NCBI RefSeq assembly: GCF_000004075.3
Contig: NC_026657.2
Span: 31,838,408 to 31,902,407 of the forward strand
Direction of reading: 5' to 3'
Length of the DNA stretch: 64,000 nucleotides
From: Cucumis sativus
Taxonomy: Eukaryota; Streptophyta; Magnoliopsida; Cucurbitales; Cucurbitaceae
A program made the position numbers and the translations under genes. Below, piece after piece: positions 12,378-26,815 of this stretch. The notes under the pieces were generated by a model. The model saw only the letters and a list, made by a program, of their open reading frames with translations, did not search any database and was not told the origin of the DNA. The first letter of the stretch is position 1. Each line of letters begins with the position of its first letter.

Positions 12378-12405
12378 TCTGTTTCTGTTTCCTCTCTGAT
12401 CCGCC

Positions 12406-14922
12406 ATGGCTGAAGTTACCAAGTACCAGCCCATCAATGGCGGAAATCTGGTATCAGATGTCAAGAGTCTTTTCTCCATTCTCAAAACCAAGAGAACTAT
12501 GGCTTTTGCTTATGGCTTTATGTTTGCTTTCGTTGTTTTCACTGCTTTTTTGGCTTTTAACCCTTCTTCTTCTTCATTTTCTCCCTACTTCTCTAATATT
12601 TTCACTGGGAGTAACTTCGTTGGCTCTAATTCTTCTAATGGGGGTTCTGGATCTCAATACCCTTCTTTTATTTCTTACTTTTTTCCCAATAGTTCGCTTC
12701 AGCAGAGTAGTTCAGTGATCCCTCCACCGGTGCCGGAGTTTAGTTCGTCTAGATCTAGTAATGTCACGACTCAGCCCCAGCCCCAGCCGCCAACTGTTGA
12801 GAAAGAGCCGCCGCGTGTGAAGAACCGTACGGAAGAATCGGTACCGGAAAACAAACCAACGGCCGGAAATCAGACACGGGATTCTGATGTTTCGCCTCCG
12901 ATTGAAACTCAACCGCCGGTGGAAACTTTGAAGAATGATACTCAAACTACACCGGTTACTGAAGTTACGCGCTCGAATCAAACTGAATCGCGAAATGCTC
13001 CTCCGGTGGTGGATGATCAGGTTAAGAGTTCGGGGATGAAACCGATGCCGTTGAATAATGGAAGTTCTAGGGCAGTGGAGAAAAATGTACCGACGAATTT
13101 CACGGCTCCGTTGGCGAGTAAGCAAAAGGGTGAGACGAATTCAGATTCCGGTGAATCGGTGAACCAGAAGGATTGGGTTGAGTCTTTGAAGAATTGTGAT
13201 TTTTTCGATGGAGAGTGGGTACTGGATGATTCTTATCCACTCTATAAACCTGGTTCTTGTTTGCTAATTGACGAACAGTTCAATTGCCATTTGAATGGCA
13301 GGCCTGATAAGAATTATGAGAAATTTAGATGGAAGCCCAAGAAATGCGATCTTCCAAGGTATGATCAGAAATTTTTGCATGATCTATTGATGGATGGAAA
13401 TTTTCTGACTTAATTTGGTTTTTTTCATTTCAAGTTTTGCGTAACTTTTACTGAATTGTAGAATTGTGCTACCTGCAATTTCTTGCCCCTTTTTCTCTTT
13501 TGACCTTTCTCTTTTTCGTCAAAAGTCGAAAAAGGAAAATAAAAAGGCTAAACTTGTTCTGAATTTGATGAATTGGTAGTAACTCACCTGAATTGTAGGC
13601 TTTTAGATTTTGTTCTTTAAGCCAATTCTTCCAACCAATTTAATCAATCAGAATTGCGTTAAAAGATTGTTTGCCGTTCATTGTTAAGTGGCCAATAGTA
13701 CTCTCTTGAACTAATGTTCTGTTTCCTATTCCCTCATTAGGTTGGATGGAGGTCGAATGTTGGATCTTCTGAAAGGGAAAAGATTAGTTTTTGTGGGTGA
13801 TTCGCTGAATCGAAACATGTGGGAATCGCTTGTTTGTATACTAAGAAACTCTGTTAAAGATCAACGTAATGTGTTTGAAGCTCATGGAAAACAGGTTTTT
13901 AGAGGGGAAGCAGCTTACTCTTTCATATTCAAGGTTGGTTTTGCGTTCTACTTGTTCCTTCATAGGCTTGTTCTGTGTGAATGTTAATGATTTGATGGTT
14001 TCTTTTATGTCTTCGGTTTGATAGGACTATAACTTCACCGTAGAGTTCTTTGTGTCTCCTTTCCTAGTCCGAGAATGGGAGATGCCAGACAAGAATGGTA
14101 AAAAGAAAGAAACTCTGCGTCTCGATTTGGTTGGGAAGTCGTCTGATCAGTATAAAGAAGCTGATGTAATCGTCTTCAACACTGGTCACTGGTGGACTCA
14201 TGAAAAAACTTCATTAGGGTGAGTTTTGACTTGTGACTGTGTTTATGCATGATAGCCATTTGATGTGTGACGATGTTTGACGAGTTTTGCTATGTCGAAT
14301 GAATGCAGGAAAGACTATTACCAAGAAGGGAGTCATGTTTATGAAGAATTGAATGTTCTTGAGGCGTTCCGAAAGGCTATAACGACATGGGCGAGATGGG
14401 TAGATAAGAACATAAATCCAATGAAGTCCATTGTTTTCTTTAGGGGATACTCTGCATCCCATTTCAGGTAAAAGAAACAAGCAAAAAAACAAGAGACTGA
14501 ATTAGAATCTACTTGCACATATTTAAACAACCAAACTTTTAGCTCATTGCTGAATGATAAATCAATTGATGTTTAACAGCGGAGGACAATGGAACTCCGG
14601 TGGGCAATGTGATAGCGAGAATCAACCAATCAAGAATGAGACATACCTAAGACACTACCCACCAAAGATGGTTGTTTTAGAGAAGATATTGAAAGGAATG
14701 AAAACTCATGTCACGTATCTAAACATAACGAAGATGACAGATTTTCGAAAGGACGGGCACCCTTCGATCTACCGGAAACAAAAGCTAACAGAAGAAGAGA
14801 GGAAATCGCCATTGAGATTCCAGGACTGCAGCCATTGGTGTCTTCCTGGTGTCCCTGATGCTTGGAATGAGATTTTATATGCAGAACTGTTAATGAAGCA
14901 ACAACAGCAAAAGAGAACATAG
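12406..14922 (+). CDS. TBR/TBL1: TBR/TBL1-type polysaccharide O-acetyltransferase, five exons
   Basis: Golgi type II membrane protein of the Trichome Birefringence-like family, which O-acetylates cell-wall polysaccharides (pectin or xylan, depending on the member). Exons: 12406-13358, 13741-13933, 14025-14218, 14309-14467, 14580-14922, giving 613 aa. A short cytosolic N-terminus is followed by one membrane span (about 32-51). A long Ser/Pro/Thr/Asn-rich lumenal stem (about 53-250) has many N-glycosylation sequons. The TBL domain begins at [18 protein letters not shown] (about 263). The GDSL-type motif FVGDSLNRN has G337 D338 S339, with S339 the presumed nucleophile. The C-terminal DxxH motif is DCSHWC (D582, H585). 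Both catalytic motifs are intact. The long stem and the final exon ([15 protein letters not shown]) point to the TBR/TBL1/TBL2 subgroup. Neighbouring genes support either TBR or TBL1, so the gene may be co-orthologous to both. Confidence 0.95.
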
Positions 14923-17900
14923 AGAGGTACAAAGAAAAAGAAAGTACATATTTATTTGGTTGAATTCATATGAAGATTTAGAAGATTAGTATTTTTTTTC
15001 TTTTTCTTTTTCTTTTTCGGAATCGTATAGAGTAGATCAAACAAAACAAAGATGAATTCAAAGAATTGATATGAGTATTTTTTTCTTCTACAATAATTTA
15101 TGAGAGTAGGAAATAGAAAGAAGTTTGTGTTCTTGATCTTAAGAAGATCTTGTTTGTGCTGTGAAGAAATTATGTTCATATAAGATATAGTAGAGGGAAG
15201 AAGGATATTATAAGAGACTATGAATATCTTCTATGGTGGTTACCAATTGTAAATTTTTAAATTTATCTCTTTTTTTTTGTTGAAATAATATATTATTCCC
15301 TTATTATAAGTAGTTGTTCTTGTGAGCTATGATGGGTGTTAATTAATAATAGTAAACTAGATCCCAGGGACCGATAAATAAATGTTAAAAATAGAATTTA
15401 GGGACTGAAAGAAAAGGGGTTTATTTTAAACATTTTGTCCCTTATGGAGTTGAACATGAGTCTCAAGTCTTTATTACTAATTATGAAACAGTCTTAAATC
15501 CTAAGTGTGACATTGTCAGTCATATTCCAAATTAGTATGACAATGACTAAGAACTACATGTGAAGATTAATTTAAATAATTAACTATAATGGTTATCTTA
15601 ATTATCATTTTGACCTTTCCTTACAACTGGGCCCTTCTCTCAAGCAATATAAGTCCATAATTCATAAATATATTTATTATTTTTCTTTTCAGAGATAACA
15701 ATTATTTTGTCTATATTTGGAGAATACAGCCTAGAAAAGGAATGGCCTTATCATTTGCAAATTTAAATGAACTACAATTCAATTGCTATTATGTCTATCT
15801 ATTGTCTATGATCATATGTTAGTAATTAATTTGCTAATCACTCTCTTCATCTATATGTAACTAATGAACTTGTGTTTTGTTGGAAATATATAACGTAGAA
15901 TGGTGAGAAATTAAAGTAGTCTCTAATAGGAAGTAAAAAGATGTAAACTAAAAGAATAAGTTGAACTACTCAAACAGAAAGGTTAAAGGATGGTTAGTTG
16001 AAGCATATGAAAATAGGGGGGGTTGATGTATTAATGAATGAGAAAAAGAAGGGTGGGGTTAGGGTTAAGAATGGAGGGGAGGCATTAAAGGAATTAAAAA
16101 TGGTGAGTGGGAAAGTGGTTATGTTGAATGCAATGAAAGAAAAAGGATATAAAGTAATGGAGCAATAATGAATGGTATACGATAATTGCCTAGAAAAATG
16201 TGTATCTAAACATCGTTACATTTTGTTGTAATTTGAAGAGGACGCCGCTGTCGGCGACCCCTTTTATAATTTTGGACACATAACACATCACAGATCACAC
16301 ACATTTCTTTTCCCCTTATGCCTCTCTCCCTCTCTCACACCTGTTTTCTCTTTTATTTTATTTTTTTGTCGGTGATTGCACCTTTAATTATTCCTATCTT
16401 ATTATTAAATTTATTCATATTCATCCATCACTCCCATTTTACCTTCTACTTTAACATTGGATTCAATTGACTTAAATTACAAATTTCATAAGAAATTTTT
16501 TGCAATTAAGGAAAAATTCACAATCACATAAAGAAAAAAGAGGAAGAAGAAAGAAGTCAGTCTTTTTTTTTTTTTTTTTTTGGAGAAGAAGAAAAGTTAG
16601 TCAATATTAAAATTAATGTATAAGACATATTAAGATTTGACAAAATTATTTATGAAATTGATATAAACTAATTAAGGACAAAGTAGTAGCTTTACAATTT
16701 TCTTGATCATGTGGCTTTTATGGACTTTTCCTTTTATGTTCACACTTTTATATTTTTATTATAATAAAAAAATATAATAATGAGTTTGTTCATGAACTTA
16801 TTGAGATGTGATTGTTTGTTGTCCCATTGGCTTTTCAAACTACCATCAGTTGTTTAATGAAAAGTTGGAAACTTTTTAATATAGCAAAATAAACAAAAAT
16901 ATTTATAAAAAAATATCAATACTTAATCATCCATACAACTTTCTTATTTACAATAATCTATCTTTTAATGTCACATTTGTAGATAAATAATAAATAAACA
17001 AATAGCGTTTCATGTAATACCTACGCGGATAGATTATAAAATATAATCTAATGTATAGAAAGATTGAACTAAATCTTAGAGAGGAGACCAACCTATGAGA
17101 TGATTCAAATAATATAAATTATAACATTCTTTCTCAATCTTACCATCCTAATCATAAGGATTTTAAAACAAATGAAAACTTGTAATTACTTTTTTTTTTT
17201 TTAAATTATTCCTCTAGAAGTTAAGGATGATGTGTTGTATGAATTGATGTGAGTTAATTGATACCAATAATAATGTTAAATACTCATGTTAACATTTATG
17301 ACCAATAATGCTAATGCACATAGTATTATAAAATTTTAAATTCAATACACATATTTAACCTTTTATTATCTTTTAAAATAGTACTAAATGAGATAGGTAT
17401 GTTTGTATGTATAATGCAATCAATTTATTTGTATCAGTATAAAAAATTGATATACGATTTTGAATAAATTTTAAAAATAATGTTTTCTTTAAAAAGAATT
17501 CTAAAAAATAGGGTTCACATAGACACTATTGTGTTAATGTTGGTTTTTTAAAAAATAATATTATTGCAAAACAAAAATAATGAAGTTTATAAATTAGAAA
17601 TAAAATAAAAATAAGAACGGTAAGTTGATCCTTATTCTATAATTTTAATTTGCAATTTGCAATTTAAATTAGATGAAAATATTTTGTTTGAGAATGCAAA
17701 TTTAAATTAGGTGAATGTATATATATTTAAAAATATATATATAAATTTTTTTATCCACAACTGTCTTAGTTTAGAAAGACTTAGAGATTGACCAATGTGC
17801 TTCAACAATAACTCAAACTCATAATCGACTAAATTATCATTGGAAAAAGAGGCCAAATAAATTCATATAATCACATCAATATACTCTAATAGGTTTGGAA

Positions 17901-20900
17901 ATTTTTCTGCTTGCCGTGGCCGTGGGTGTTGTGTTTAATAATATCTAGAAAATTAGATGTTTTCAGGATACAATTTTTTTAATCAATTTTCAATTAATAC
18001 ATATTTTAAAACACTAAATACAATTATGTTTTTTTTTTTATTATTATTATTGAATTCTTTATTTTCAAAATTGAAAAAAACTAAAAGAGTTTTATTCTTT
18101 TTAGAAGCTTCCAAAACAATTTTAATCTAAGATTAAAAGTGCATTTTCTCCAAACTAATATTGAAAACATTCTCCAAATTTAGAATGGAAGATGGGCCAT
18201 TGGAATGAAGTACTATTGGAGTTGGGCCTTCCCTTATCTTAATGGGCTTTTCAACTACTATAGCCCATTCAACAAATAAGGCTATATTGAGTTTAATTTC
18301 TCAGTTCTTTTTTTCTTAACCTTTTTAAGTTTTAAAACATATTTAATGAAAAATATTAAATTAGTTATCAATCTCAAAATTATATGTATATTAATAATAC
18401 CATATTCGTATTAAGTATATTTTATAATTTTTTCCTTTGGTGAATTTTAGCTGATTAATTTTGTATTTTTGCTTAACTTTCGCAATGAGTTTGATGAAAA
18501 ATAAAATTATGAACTGTTAATTATCTAAGGTAATTTTTTTAAAATCTAGTGATTAACTTCACATTTCAAACTCACTTAGGGTAATTTGACATTTATCAAA
18601 TCACCTTAAGATGTATTGCATCCAAACAAACTTATCTTAAAATCATTGTTAATAAAATATAAACCATTTTTTTTATTAACAAATATGCCAATAACCTTTT
18701 TTTTCTTAAATTATATATTTTTTTAAACAAATCTTATATTTGGAGATTAAATTTTGAAATTTCACATAGCGTCTTAAGTTTAATGTTTTAAAATAAGAAC
18801 CCAAATATTTATCTTTAGCAAAAGGCCTAAATAATCCCCATGAACCCTAGCTAATGTTACCATATAGTTTAATTCTCGAGAATGCTCACAATATCAAAAT
18901 TAAAAATTCACACTTTGTTAAGATCATATATACTTTAATAACAATAAATCAAAAGAAAACCAAATTAAATATTTTATACTTGAATTTAGATACTATAAAT
19001 TCAACTATATGACAACATTTTAAATATGATTCAAAGAGTCATCCATCCCAACTCATTAATACTATATGATGTTAGGAAGAACTCGAAAGGATAAAAAAGA
19101 AAAGTAATAATAACTCTACTAGAAAATGAGAGATAGTATTCAAACTCTTGATTTAAGCCACTGGATTTTTTACATGAAACTTTAGGTAGATAAAATCTAG
19201 TATATTATAATGGAAATAATAATAATAACACAACTATAGTTGACTTTTTTTTTTCCTTTTCATCTTTTTTTCCTAATGGATTGAAACAAATTGAGAGGTT
19301 TGTATAAAGTGTTAGGAGAAAGGGCATGAGTTGACATGATTGTATAGAATGGTTTATAAGAACTCATAATCAAATCAAAGTTCTCAACTTAAAAAAAAGG
19401 TGATCATCTTTTATCCACTAATTCCATCTTCCCACTTATTAGTACATATCATGACTGCCCAAATTCTAATAACATTTATGGAGGAATATTGTTAGGCAAA
19501 TTTCCAATTCAATTTAGATTATGTGTGAAAGTGAATGGTTTAAAAGTGAATTAAGTAGGGAGAGGTATAAAAGTAGGTAAAGAATCTCATTTAGACAAAT
19601 TTTTTTTTTAATCTTAATTAACTTATAATCTAGTTTTCATCTTGATAAAACAAAAAGTTTTGACCATGTGGCCCGCAAAGTCAAGTAGTGATAGGAAAGC
19701 TTATTAAAGGAAAGAATGGTTGATAAATGTGTATTTTATAGAAAAGTTATAGCAAAAGAAAATTGATGAAAATCATATGAACACAAAAGAAAATCAATGG
19801 AAGCTATATCTATCTATATATATATATATATATCCAGATAATCATATAAAGGGTTTTTGACTTTGAAGTAGTAGTTAGATGGTTAGTGATATATATTTGA
19901 TAATATGATCTTATTGGATTTGTAATGAATCATTTTCATTATATTATATAATATGTAATCCAATATTGACTTGGTTAATAATTTTCAAAGTGGAATGATT
20001 GAAGGAGGAAAAAAGTCAATACTTAGGAGTCAACCCAATAGATCACAAAGGTCACACCAAATTCAACCAATGTCACTATGAACTTTTTCTTTTTTTTTTT
20101 TTGATCTAACTAATTAGATTATATTATTGGTTTATCTTTGATCTTAATTTAAAATTTAGGCAGGTTGTTAACCATTTGAATTTTTTAAAAATTAAGTGTG
20201 TCCATATTATTTCCTTGATTTGTTGGTTTATATATTGTAGTGATCTTGATTTTAAGAGTACTTTTTCAAAATATGTTTTGAAAATTATAAAAAGTAGCTT
20301 TTTGTTTTTTCAAAATATGGTTAAACATACCTATGTACGACTTATGCAACACATAATCGAAACTTTTTTTTTTAGCTTTGATCCATCTATCATTGTTTTA
20401 AATATAATAGTAGTTTTCTAAAATATTTGTTATATATCTTATAACATACTTACTAATTTTTGCATTAAGTACTTGTTTTCTATTTCCAAAAATGAGAAAA
20501 TATGGAAATTATTATAATATCAAACACCTTGGGTTCTAAGAAAACAAATATATAAATCTAAATGAAAATCAAAGAAGGTCTTAATTTTTGTGTCCTTTTG
20601 ATTGCTTCATCTTCAAGTTATTTTCACCCCAAAGATGTAAATGATGGGGGTAGTGATCATACGTTGTTGCAGGCCATCAATGGAAAGGCCTTGAGATTGG
20701 GTTTGAAAATTCGGGTTAGGGTTTTATTTATTATGTCCATTGGCAGCCATGGCTATTAGCTGCACCTCTATTGCTTGGCTTGCAAGATCTCCTTGTTTCT
20801 CAATCATCAAATTCTTAATCATAATTATTATTATTATCACTAATCTCCAAGCATTACTAGATCCTCCCACATGATCATTAACATTAATCATATTCCAAAT

Positions 20901-21610
20901 ATTTAAGCTTATCCCATCCAACTCATTTTACCCATGTGTTTTCATAAATATTTTTCATTTTTCGAGCTACGTGCCATTCAATAATAAAATTAGACCACTA
21001 ATGACAGATCAATGCTATTATTAATCTTTTAATTTCTATAGGTTGAAAATAAATCTAATCGCCAACATTAGCACGAAAAGGTTCTTAATCTAATCAGTAA
21101 AAATCAACAATATTGTAATTAAACAATTGTTGACCTAAATATAACTTAAATTTGGTTAGTTAAAACATATATAAGCTTAACAATTTGAAATCTCCCCAGC
21201 ACCAGAAGTTTAATGGATCAATTATATAGGATTGGACTAAATAATAAGAAAGGCAATTAAAAGAAATAAAATTTCCTTTCATTTGATCTTGTTTTCTTTT
21301 TAAAGAACTAAACAAAAGAAAAAACAAGAATACATCATAAATATATAATCTCTCCCTATACTCTTTTAAATTACTTTGTAGTATATCCCAAAAGAAAAAA
21401 CCTAAAAATAACCATGCATGCAAGAGCAAAAGAACTGATAAAAGAACAACTAGGGAGAGATCCATATATATCTCAAAGCTACAGACGACCAAAAAAAAAA
21501 AGAAAAAATCCCCACAAAGCTCCAACCCCATCAAAAGGAAAAATATGTACAAAAATTATCTCATAGCAGCTAGAACTTTTTTGTATTTCATGATGTGATC
21601 AATAGTATGC
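14923..21610. other. Intergenic, 6.7 kb, no gene recognised
   Basis: Very AT-rich, with poly-T and TA tracts. The left edge should be the 3' UTR of the O-acetyltransferase gene. A small patch around 20560-20800 is less AT-rich and has short open frames on both strands, but no family match was seen. Confidence 0.55.
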
Positions 21611-23653
21611 TCATGAAGCAGCCTGATGCAAGTGAGGAAATGGCAAGATCTTGGGTTTGTTAGCGAGACAAAGAGCGGAGGACGGGGCGGGGGTGGTGGG
21701 TGCGGGGGTGGTGGTGGTGGTGGTAGCGACACGCTCACACGAGGGGCACATGGTGAGGGTAGTGGCTGGAAGTTGCATATAAAAAGGCTGAGAAGTTTTT
21801 AAAGCTCTTAATTCTTGAAGTTCTTTTTGTAATCTTCTGTTCTCTTCTGTCAATGTCTCACAGCATCTTCTTAAATACTCACAATCTACTTCTGTCTGCT
21901 TCAACTTCGTCCTAAACAAAAACACATACACATACAATTAAATACACAGATAAATTACATCTCTATTCTTTTCTCTTTTTTGGTTTTGTTTATTAATTAC
22001 GATAAGATAATAAAAAACAAAAAGAAATTTATTAGATTTATGTACCTTGCTCTTCTGTTTTGAAACCATACTTCCACTTGCCTAGGTCGGAGGTTTAGCT
22101 GCTTTGCTAGTGCTAGCTTCTGCTTCTGAAAATTAATTTAAAGAATTAAAATTATATTATTCAGCCATACCCAAAAATTTAAAATTTATATGTTTTTTTT
22201 TTCTTTCCATTTATATATAAACACTCAGTACAAAATATATGAATATTTTATTTCATAGACTTTATATCATTCTTAAAACCACCACCGCCAATTAAGACTA
22301 TTTTGTTTTTTTGGCTTTTTTTAGAGACAAAGTAATCTTATAAATATTACTAAAAAATCATGTTAAATTTTGATTTTTTTTTTTAGAATTTGACAAAAGA
22401 ATTCAAATATGAAATCATAATTGAGAAACTAAGAAAAAGAATGAAATAGAAAAATAGAAAACTGAAAACAAAATGAGTATTAACCAAAACCTAGTGAGAA
22501 AGGAATCATAAGCTGAAGGGAAATTAGATGTTAACACAAAATAATCCGAACTGATTAAGAAATAAAATTGAATTAGTTTTTGATTCTGAAGTCTGTTTTT
22601 GAGACAAGTGAAAAAGTAAAATAAAGAAATTAGGAGGAAGAGACGATGGAATATGGGTTTAAGGTATGGTTTGGATTAAGTTTTGTGGAAGTGTTTTAGA
22701 CTTACAGGATTAAGAGTGGTGTGTTCTTTGAAGCTTTCTTCAAGAAAAGCGGATTGTAGTTTAGAAAGTCGAAGCTTTTTACGAGCAGCAGCAGAAGCAG
22801 AAGCATTGTTATCTTCATCATCACTCATTATTCTTGAACAACCTCCTCCTCCTCCTCCTCTTTCTGTTTCCATTTCCATATGATCCCATGATCTCTTCCT
22901 TCTAATCCCTCCTCCTCCTCCTCCTCCTCCTCCTCCAAATTCCATTTCAAAACATGACACCGTACTGTTCGGAGACGACAACGCCGCCACTGCCACCGCC
23001 GCCACCCTATCTTCTCTCTCCTCCACCACCACCCTCTTCACATCCACTGTCTCTACCCTTTCTCCTCCCTCTGAACTCCCCCCCACTTCCCCCATCACTA
23101 CAAAATAACATTCATATATCCTCAATTCATCAAAATGATCTAAAACTTAGATATTTATTTGAATTTAGGAAAGAAAAATAAAATGATCCAGTTCCCAAGT
23201 TGTAATTTTTACCAACACCCAAAAAATAAATAAACAAAGAATAATAAATAAAGGAATTTACATACAGTGATGAGAAAGCCATGGAAAAGGAAGGAGGGGA
23301 GAAGAAGAAGAAGAAGAACGTGGAACAGGAGCCAAGGGAAGAAGATCAAGCTGAACCGGTGGATCCAAACCGGAAGTTGAACCAGCAAGAACGACCGTTT
23401 TCCGATCATCATCATCATCCTCATCATCTTGTTCTTCATCTTCTTCATCATCTTGAACCGAAGCAGAAGCAGAAGCAGAAGCAGAATGACGTCCGATTAA
23501 ACCAACACAAAACCCCAAAGCCATAAGAGAGGAAGAAGAATTAGAAGAAGAAGAAATTGGTTTAGACAGAAAATTAGAAAATGGCTTCTTCTTATTATTA
23601 CTATTGGAATTGGAAGATGGATGATCACCAAGGCTCAAACCCAACTCCACCAT
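21611..23653 (-). CDS. HAT14: Class II HD-ZIP transcription factor, HAT14-like, four exons
   Basis: Nuclear DNA-binding protein of the homeodomain-leucine zipper II group, usually transcriptional repressors tied to shade and auxin responses and binding CAAT(G/C)ATTG as dimers. Exons in transcription order: 23653-23266, 23097-22706, 22125-22046, 21911-21611, giving 386 aa. The N-terminus [10 protein letters not shown] contains an LxLxL EAR-type repressor motif. SA-repeat, acidic (D/E) and poly-Gly tracts follow. The homeodomain is at about 234-292, with helix 3 [11 protein letters not shown] (WFQNRR 280-285). The leucine zipper has heptad leucines at 300, 307, 314 and 321. The class II CPSCE redox motif is at 342-346 within [19 protein letters not shown]. 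The segments [19 protein letters not shown] and DPPVQL before the homeodomain match HAT14 best. The homeodomain is split across three exons with phases that join exactly. Low-complexity tracts make it longer than Arabidopsis HAT14 (about 336 aa, from memory). Confidence 0.95.
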
Positions 23654-23757
23654 TATTAATCCTAGAAACCAACTTCACAGAAGAATCTCTCTCTTTTCTT
23701 TTCAAGATTGAAGAAGAAAAGGGGTTTTAGAGGAAATTAGAAAGGGGGAAGGTCCCC

Positions 23758-23767
23758 TTTTTAAATA
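23758..23767 (-). promoter_or_regulatory. TATA-like box upstream of HAT14-like gene
   Basis: On the minus strand the motif reads TATTTAAAAA, about 105 bp upstream of the start codon, a typical spacing for a short plant 5' leader. Assigned by position and consensus only. Confidence 0.35.
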
Positions 23768-25528
23768 CCAAACACAAAAACAAAAAAGAAAGAAAGAAAG
23801 AAAGAAGAAAAGAATTGAATTTAAAAATAGAGTGAGATTGACCGACAAAAGCAGATTGACAAGTGCACGTGAAAATATTTAATTATACAACGGTTCATAC
23901 ACGAGACTTTAGACACACTACCAAATTACAATATAACAAAAAATCTATAGTCTCAAGTGGGGTATTAAAACATATATATAGCTGACATTCTTGAACCTTT
24001 ATCTTTTCTATTCAATATCATCTTCTCTCACTCTTCTTCATTATCTTTTTAATCATTTTTCACATTACTTTCCTCCTATACATAACTCTTGTATTTCAAA
24101 CTCTAAGCTTCAATGTTACATTGTTTTTCACTTATTAAAAACTTAATTTAGAGTTCCTTTACATCTAACTAAATCAATTTTAACCATTTTTAAATCACTC
24201 TTAAATACGTGTTACTAAATTTAGATGTGTTTATCTTTTTTAATTAGTGTTTCTTATTAGTTTAATCACTAAAAGGTTGTGATCTAGAGTTTAGATGAAC
24301 TAAATAATTGTTACCTTTACATAACTTTAGGACTACAAAATGTTTTCTCAACTACTTTTCTCTTGCTTCAAATTGATTTTGAACGTTGATGTGCATGATC
24401 AAATTTGAACTTGAATTGGATTTTCTTTAATACAAATGATAAATCAAAATTATACTACATAATGTTTATATAATTTTATATATTTAGCCATTTGAACTAA
24501 TTGACTCATATACAGCACCATGCAAAATATATATATATTAATAATGGACTAAATTGATTTCTCAAAGATATATAAATGTAAATGAAAAAAAAAAAAAAGG
24601 TTTTTCTTTTTCTTTTCCTTAAATTATTCATTCCTATCTCGTGGTCCACAAAAATAATTTATCAAAAAGCAATTATTTTTAGTTAGGCTCGCTTGGTTCC
24701 CAAGCTATTAAATTTATATTATGATATTATTCTATGTGAAGAAATCAATGTATAGGATTTTTTAAAAACATTACTAACATTATTATTTCATCATTTATTT
24801 CAAGCCGTTATTCAGTTTAATGGATTAAAATTTTGAAAAAAAATAGTTAAAACCAACCAACCCCTCAATCATATTTATTAACTTATAAACTCATTTTATT
24901 ATTTTATAACTATCGAATATGAAAGTTATATTAGTAAAATGAACCATGTTCCCACAAAGTTGTCACAAAAATCAACAAATAATTGAAAACTATATTTTAT
25001 CACATATCTATATATCTCACTCTGACATTAATTACTTAAATTATTAGTTAACCCCATAAACAAATTCAATATATATAGATATAGATATAGATATTTTTAA
25101 AAAATATTAAAGTGATTTAATAAAACATCATGAGAATGTATTTATGAGAGTCAGAAACAGGCCTTGACAGAAACATAACCATCTTTGACTTGGAACATTT
25201 TTCAATGGAAATGATTAACTAATTGATATATAATTTCTCTTTTTTTAGGAAAAAAAGCAATCAAATTAAAATTAATTATTCCTAATAATATTTGATTATT
25301 AAAACGGTGTTAATAATTTTGATTAATTGAGTTTCTCTCACCAACCCAACCCAGCCACCCAAAATCATTACATAAATATTTATTTTATTGTTTTATTTCA
25401 CATCCAACGGCTGCGATTTTCTCTTGTTTATTTATTGCTTATTTTCACATATCAAACTCATTATGACGTCGAGAAAAATCCCATTAATTGCTCCCTTACC
25501 AAACACACCATATATTATAAATTTATCT

Positions 25529-25553
25529 TATTATTATTATTATTATTATTATT
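25529..25553. repeat. (TTA)n microsatellite
   Basis: Run of TTA/ATT trinucleotides in AT-rich spacer. Confidence 0.85.
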
Positions 25554-26770
25554 TGGGGACTATTTAATTAAATGGCTTATGTAATATGAAAAAGTTGTCG
25601 TTTTCATTATTCACCGATGACATTTTAAAACATCTATTTAATAATTTTGATGTTTTAGAATTCTCCAGTTTCCAAGAAAATACATAGACATAGGATTATA
25701 TTATTGAGTTTTTTTTCTCTTCTTTATTAAAGGAGATCTAACAATTATTTGCTTGTATCATTAATATATCACATCAATTTTTGATGTGGTTAATATTTAT
25801 TGGATCAATTTGTAGAGCTTATCTACCAAAATAAAATATTTTATTTATCACGACTTACCATTTCAATAAGCTTGGTTAATTATTGAAATATTATTAACAA
25901 ATTTTATTGAATAGAATTGAATAATTTTGAGCTATTATATTCATAGATCACCAAAATGGAAACGTAAATATACGAGTTCCTTTAAATAATTTTCTTTTTC
26001 ATCTTTCTTACAAACTAAGTTTTAAAACATTATTTATTTTTCGTATTAATCTTTTGTTTTATTTTTTCAATAAAACTTATAGATCTATCTCTATTTATCA
26101 AATTAATGTTAACATTATCACATTATTCACGTCACAATTTTATAAGATTTTCTAGAAAATGAATCCCATGTCATAATTATTGATTCTTCATCTATATAGT
26201 TTATAATTTTATTGAATTAATATAATTAATTGAACCAATTCTATATGTTAAATTTGTTCACCTAATTGAAATTTAAAATGAAAAAAGAAAAGAAGAAGTA
26301 TTGATAGGGTGGCTTTAAAAGCAGGCTTTTGAAGACATCAGCTTCCAGATGTTGGGGTTAGAGTGGGCATATAAAAAAAGAAAAAAAGAATAAAGTGTTG
26401 GAAAAAATAGTTTTTCCTTTTTGAAAATGATTTTTTTTTTTAAAAAAATGATTTTAGGGAGAAGAATTCCAAATTAAAAATAAAAAGGAAAATAGAGAAA
26501 GAAAGAAAGAAAGAAAAGATTAGCACGAGATTTGACCAAATAATAAGATGTTTGACTTGGGGTAGACAAGGCGACCATGTCTTTACATTCTCCAACCAAA
26601 CTGTTTTTTCCTTTTCTAATTAATATTATCATTTATAATACTTCTTTTTTAATTTCTCACAAGGCTATAATTGTCTTTCTACTTAACCAATTCCATCTTT
26701 TTCAGTATAGTGTACCCTTCCCCTTCCCCTTCCCCACTACCCCCCAATTTCTACTTCCCCAATCGCCACT

Positions 26771-26773
26771 CTC

Positions 26774-26815
<42 letters not shown>
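26771..26815. repeat. Compound (CT)n(TA)n microsatellite
   Basis: A CT run passes directly into a TA run within a pyrimidine-rich region. Confidence 0.9.

Larger units (their letters stand above)
8941..12405. other. Intergenic, AT-rich with SSRs
   Basis: No gene was recognised. The sequence holds poly-A and TA tracts, a GAAAA-rich run near 10845-10880 and a long AG repeat (separate entry). The part nearest 12405 should be the promoter and 5' leader of the TBR/TBL1-type gene. Confidence 0.6.

Noticed and set aside
20562-20921. Less AT-rich patch with overlapping short open frames on both strands
   Set aside because: No recognised motif, low complexity on the flanks, and no splice-consistent extension.
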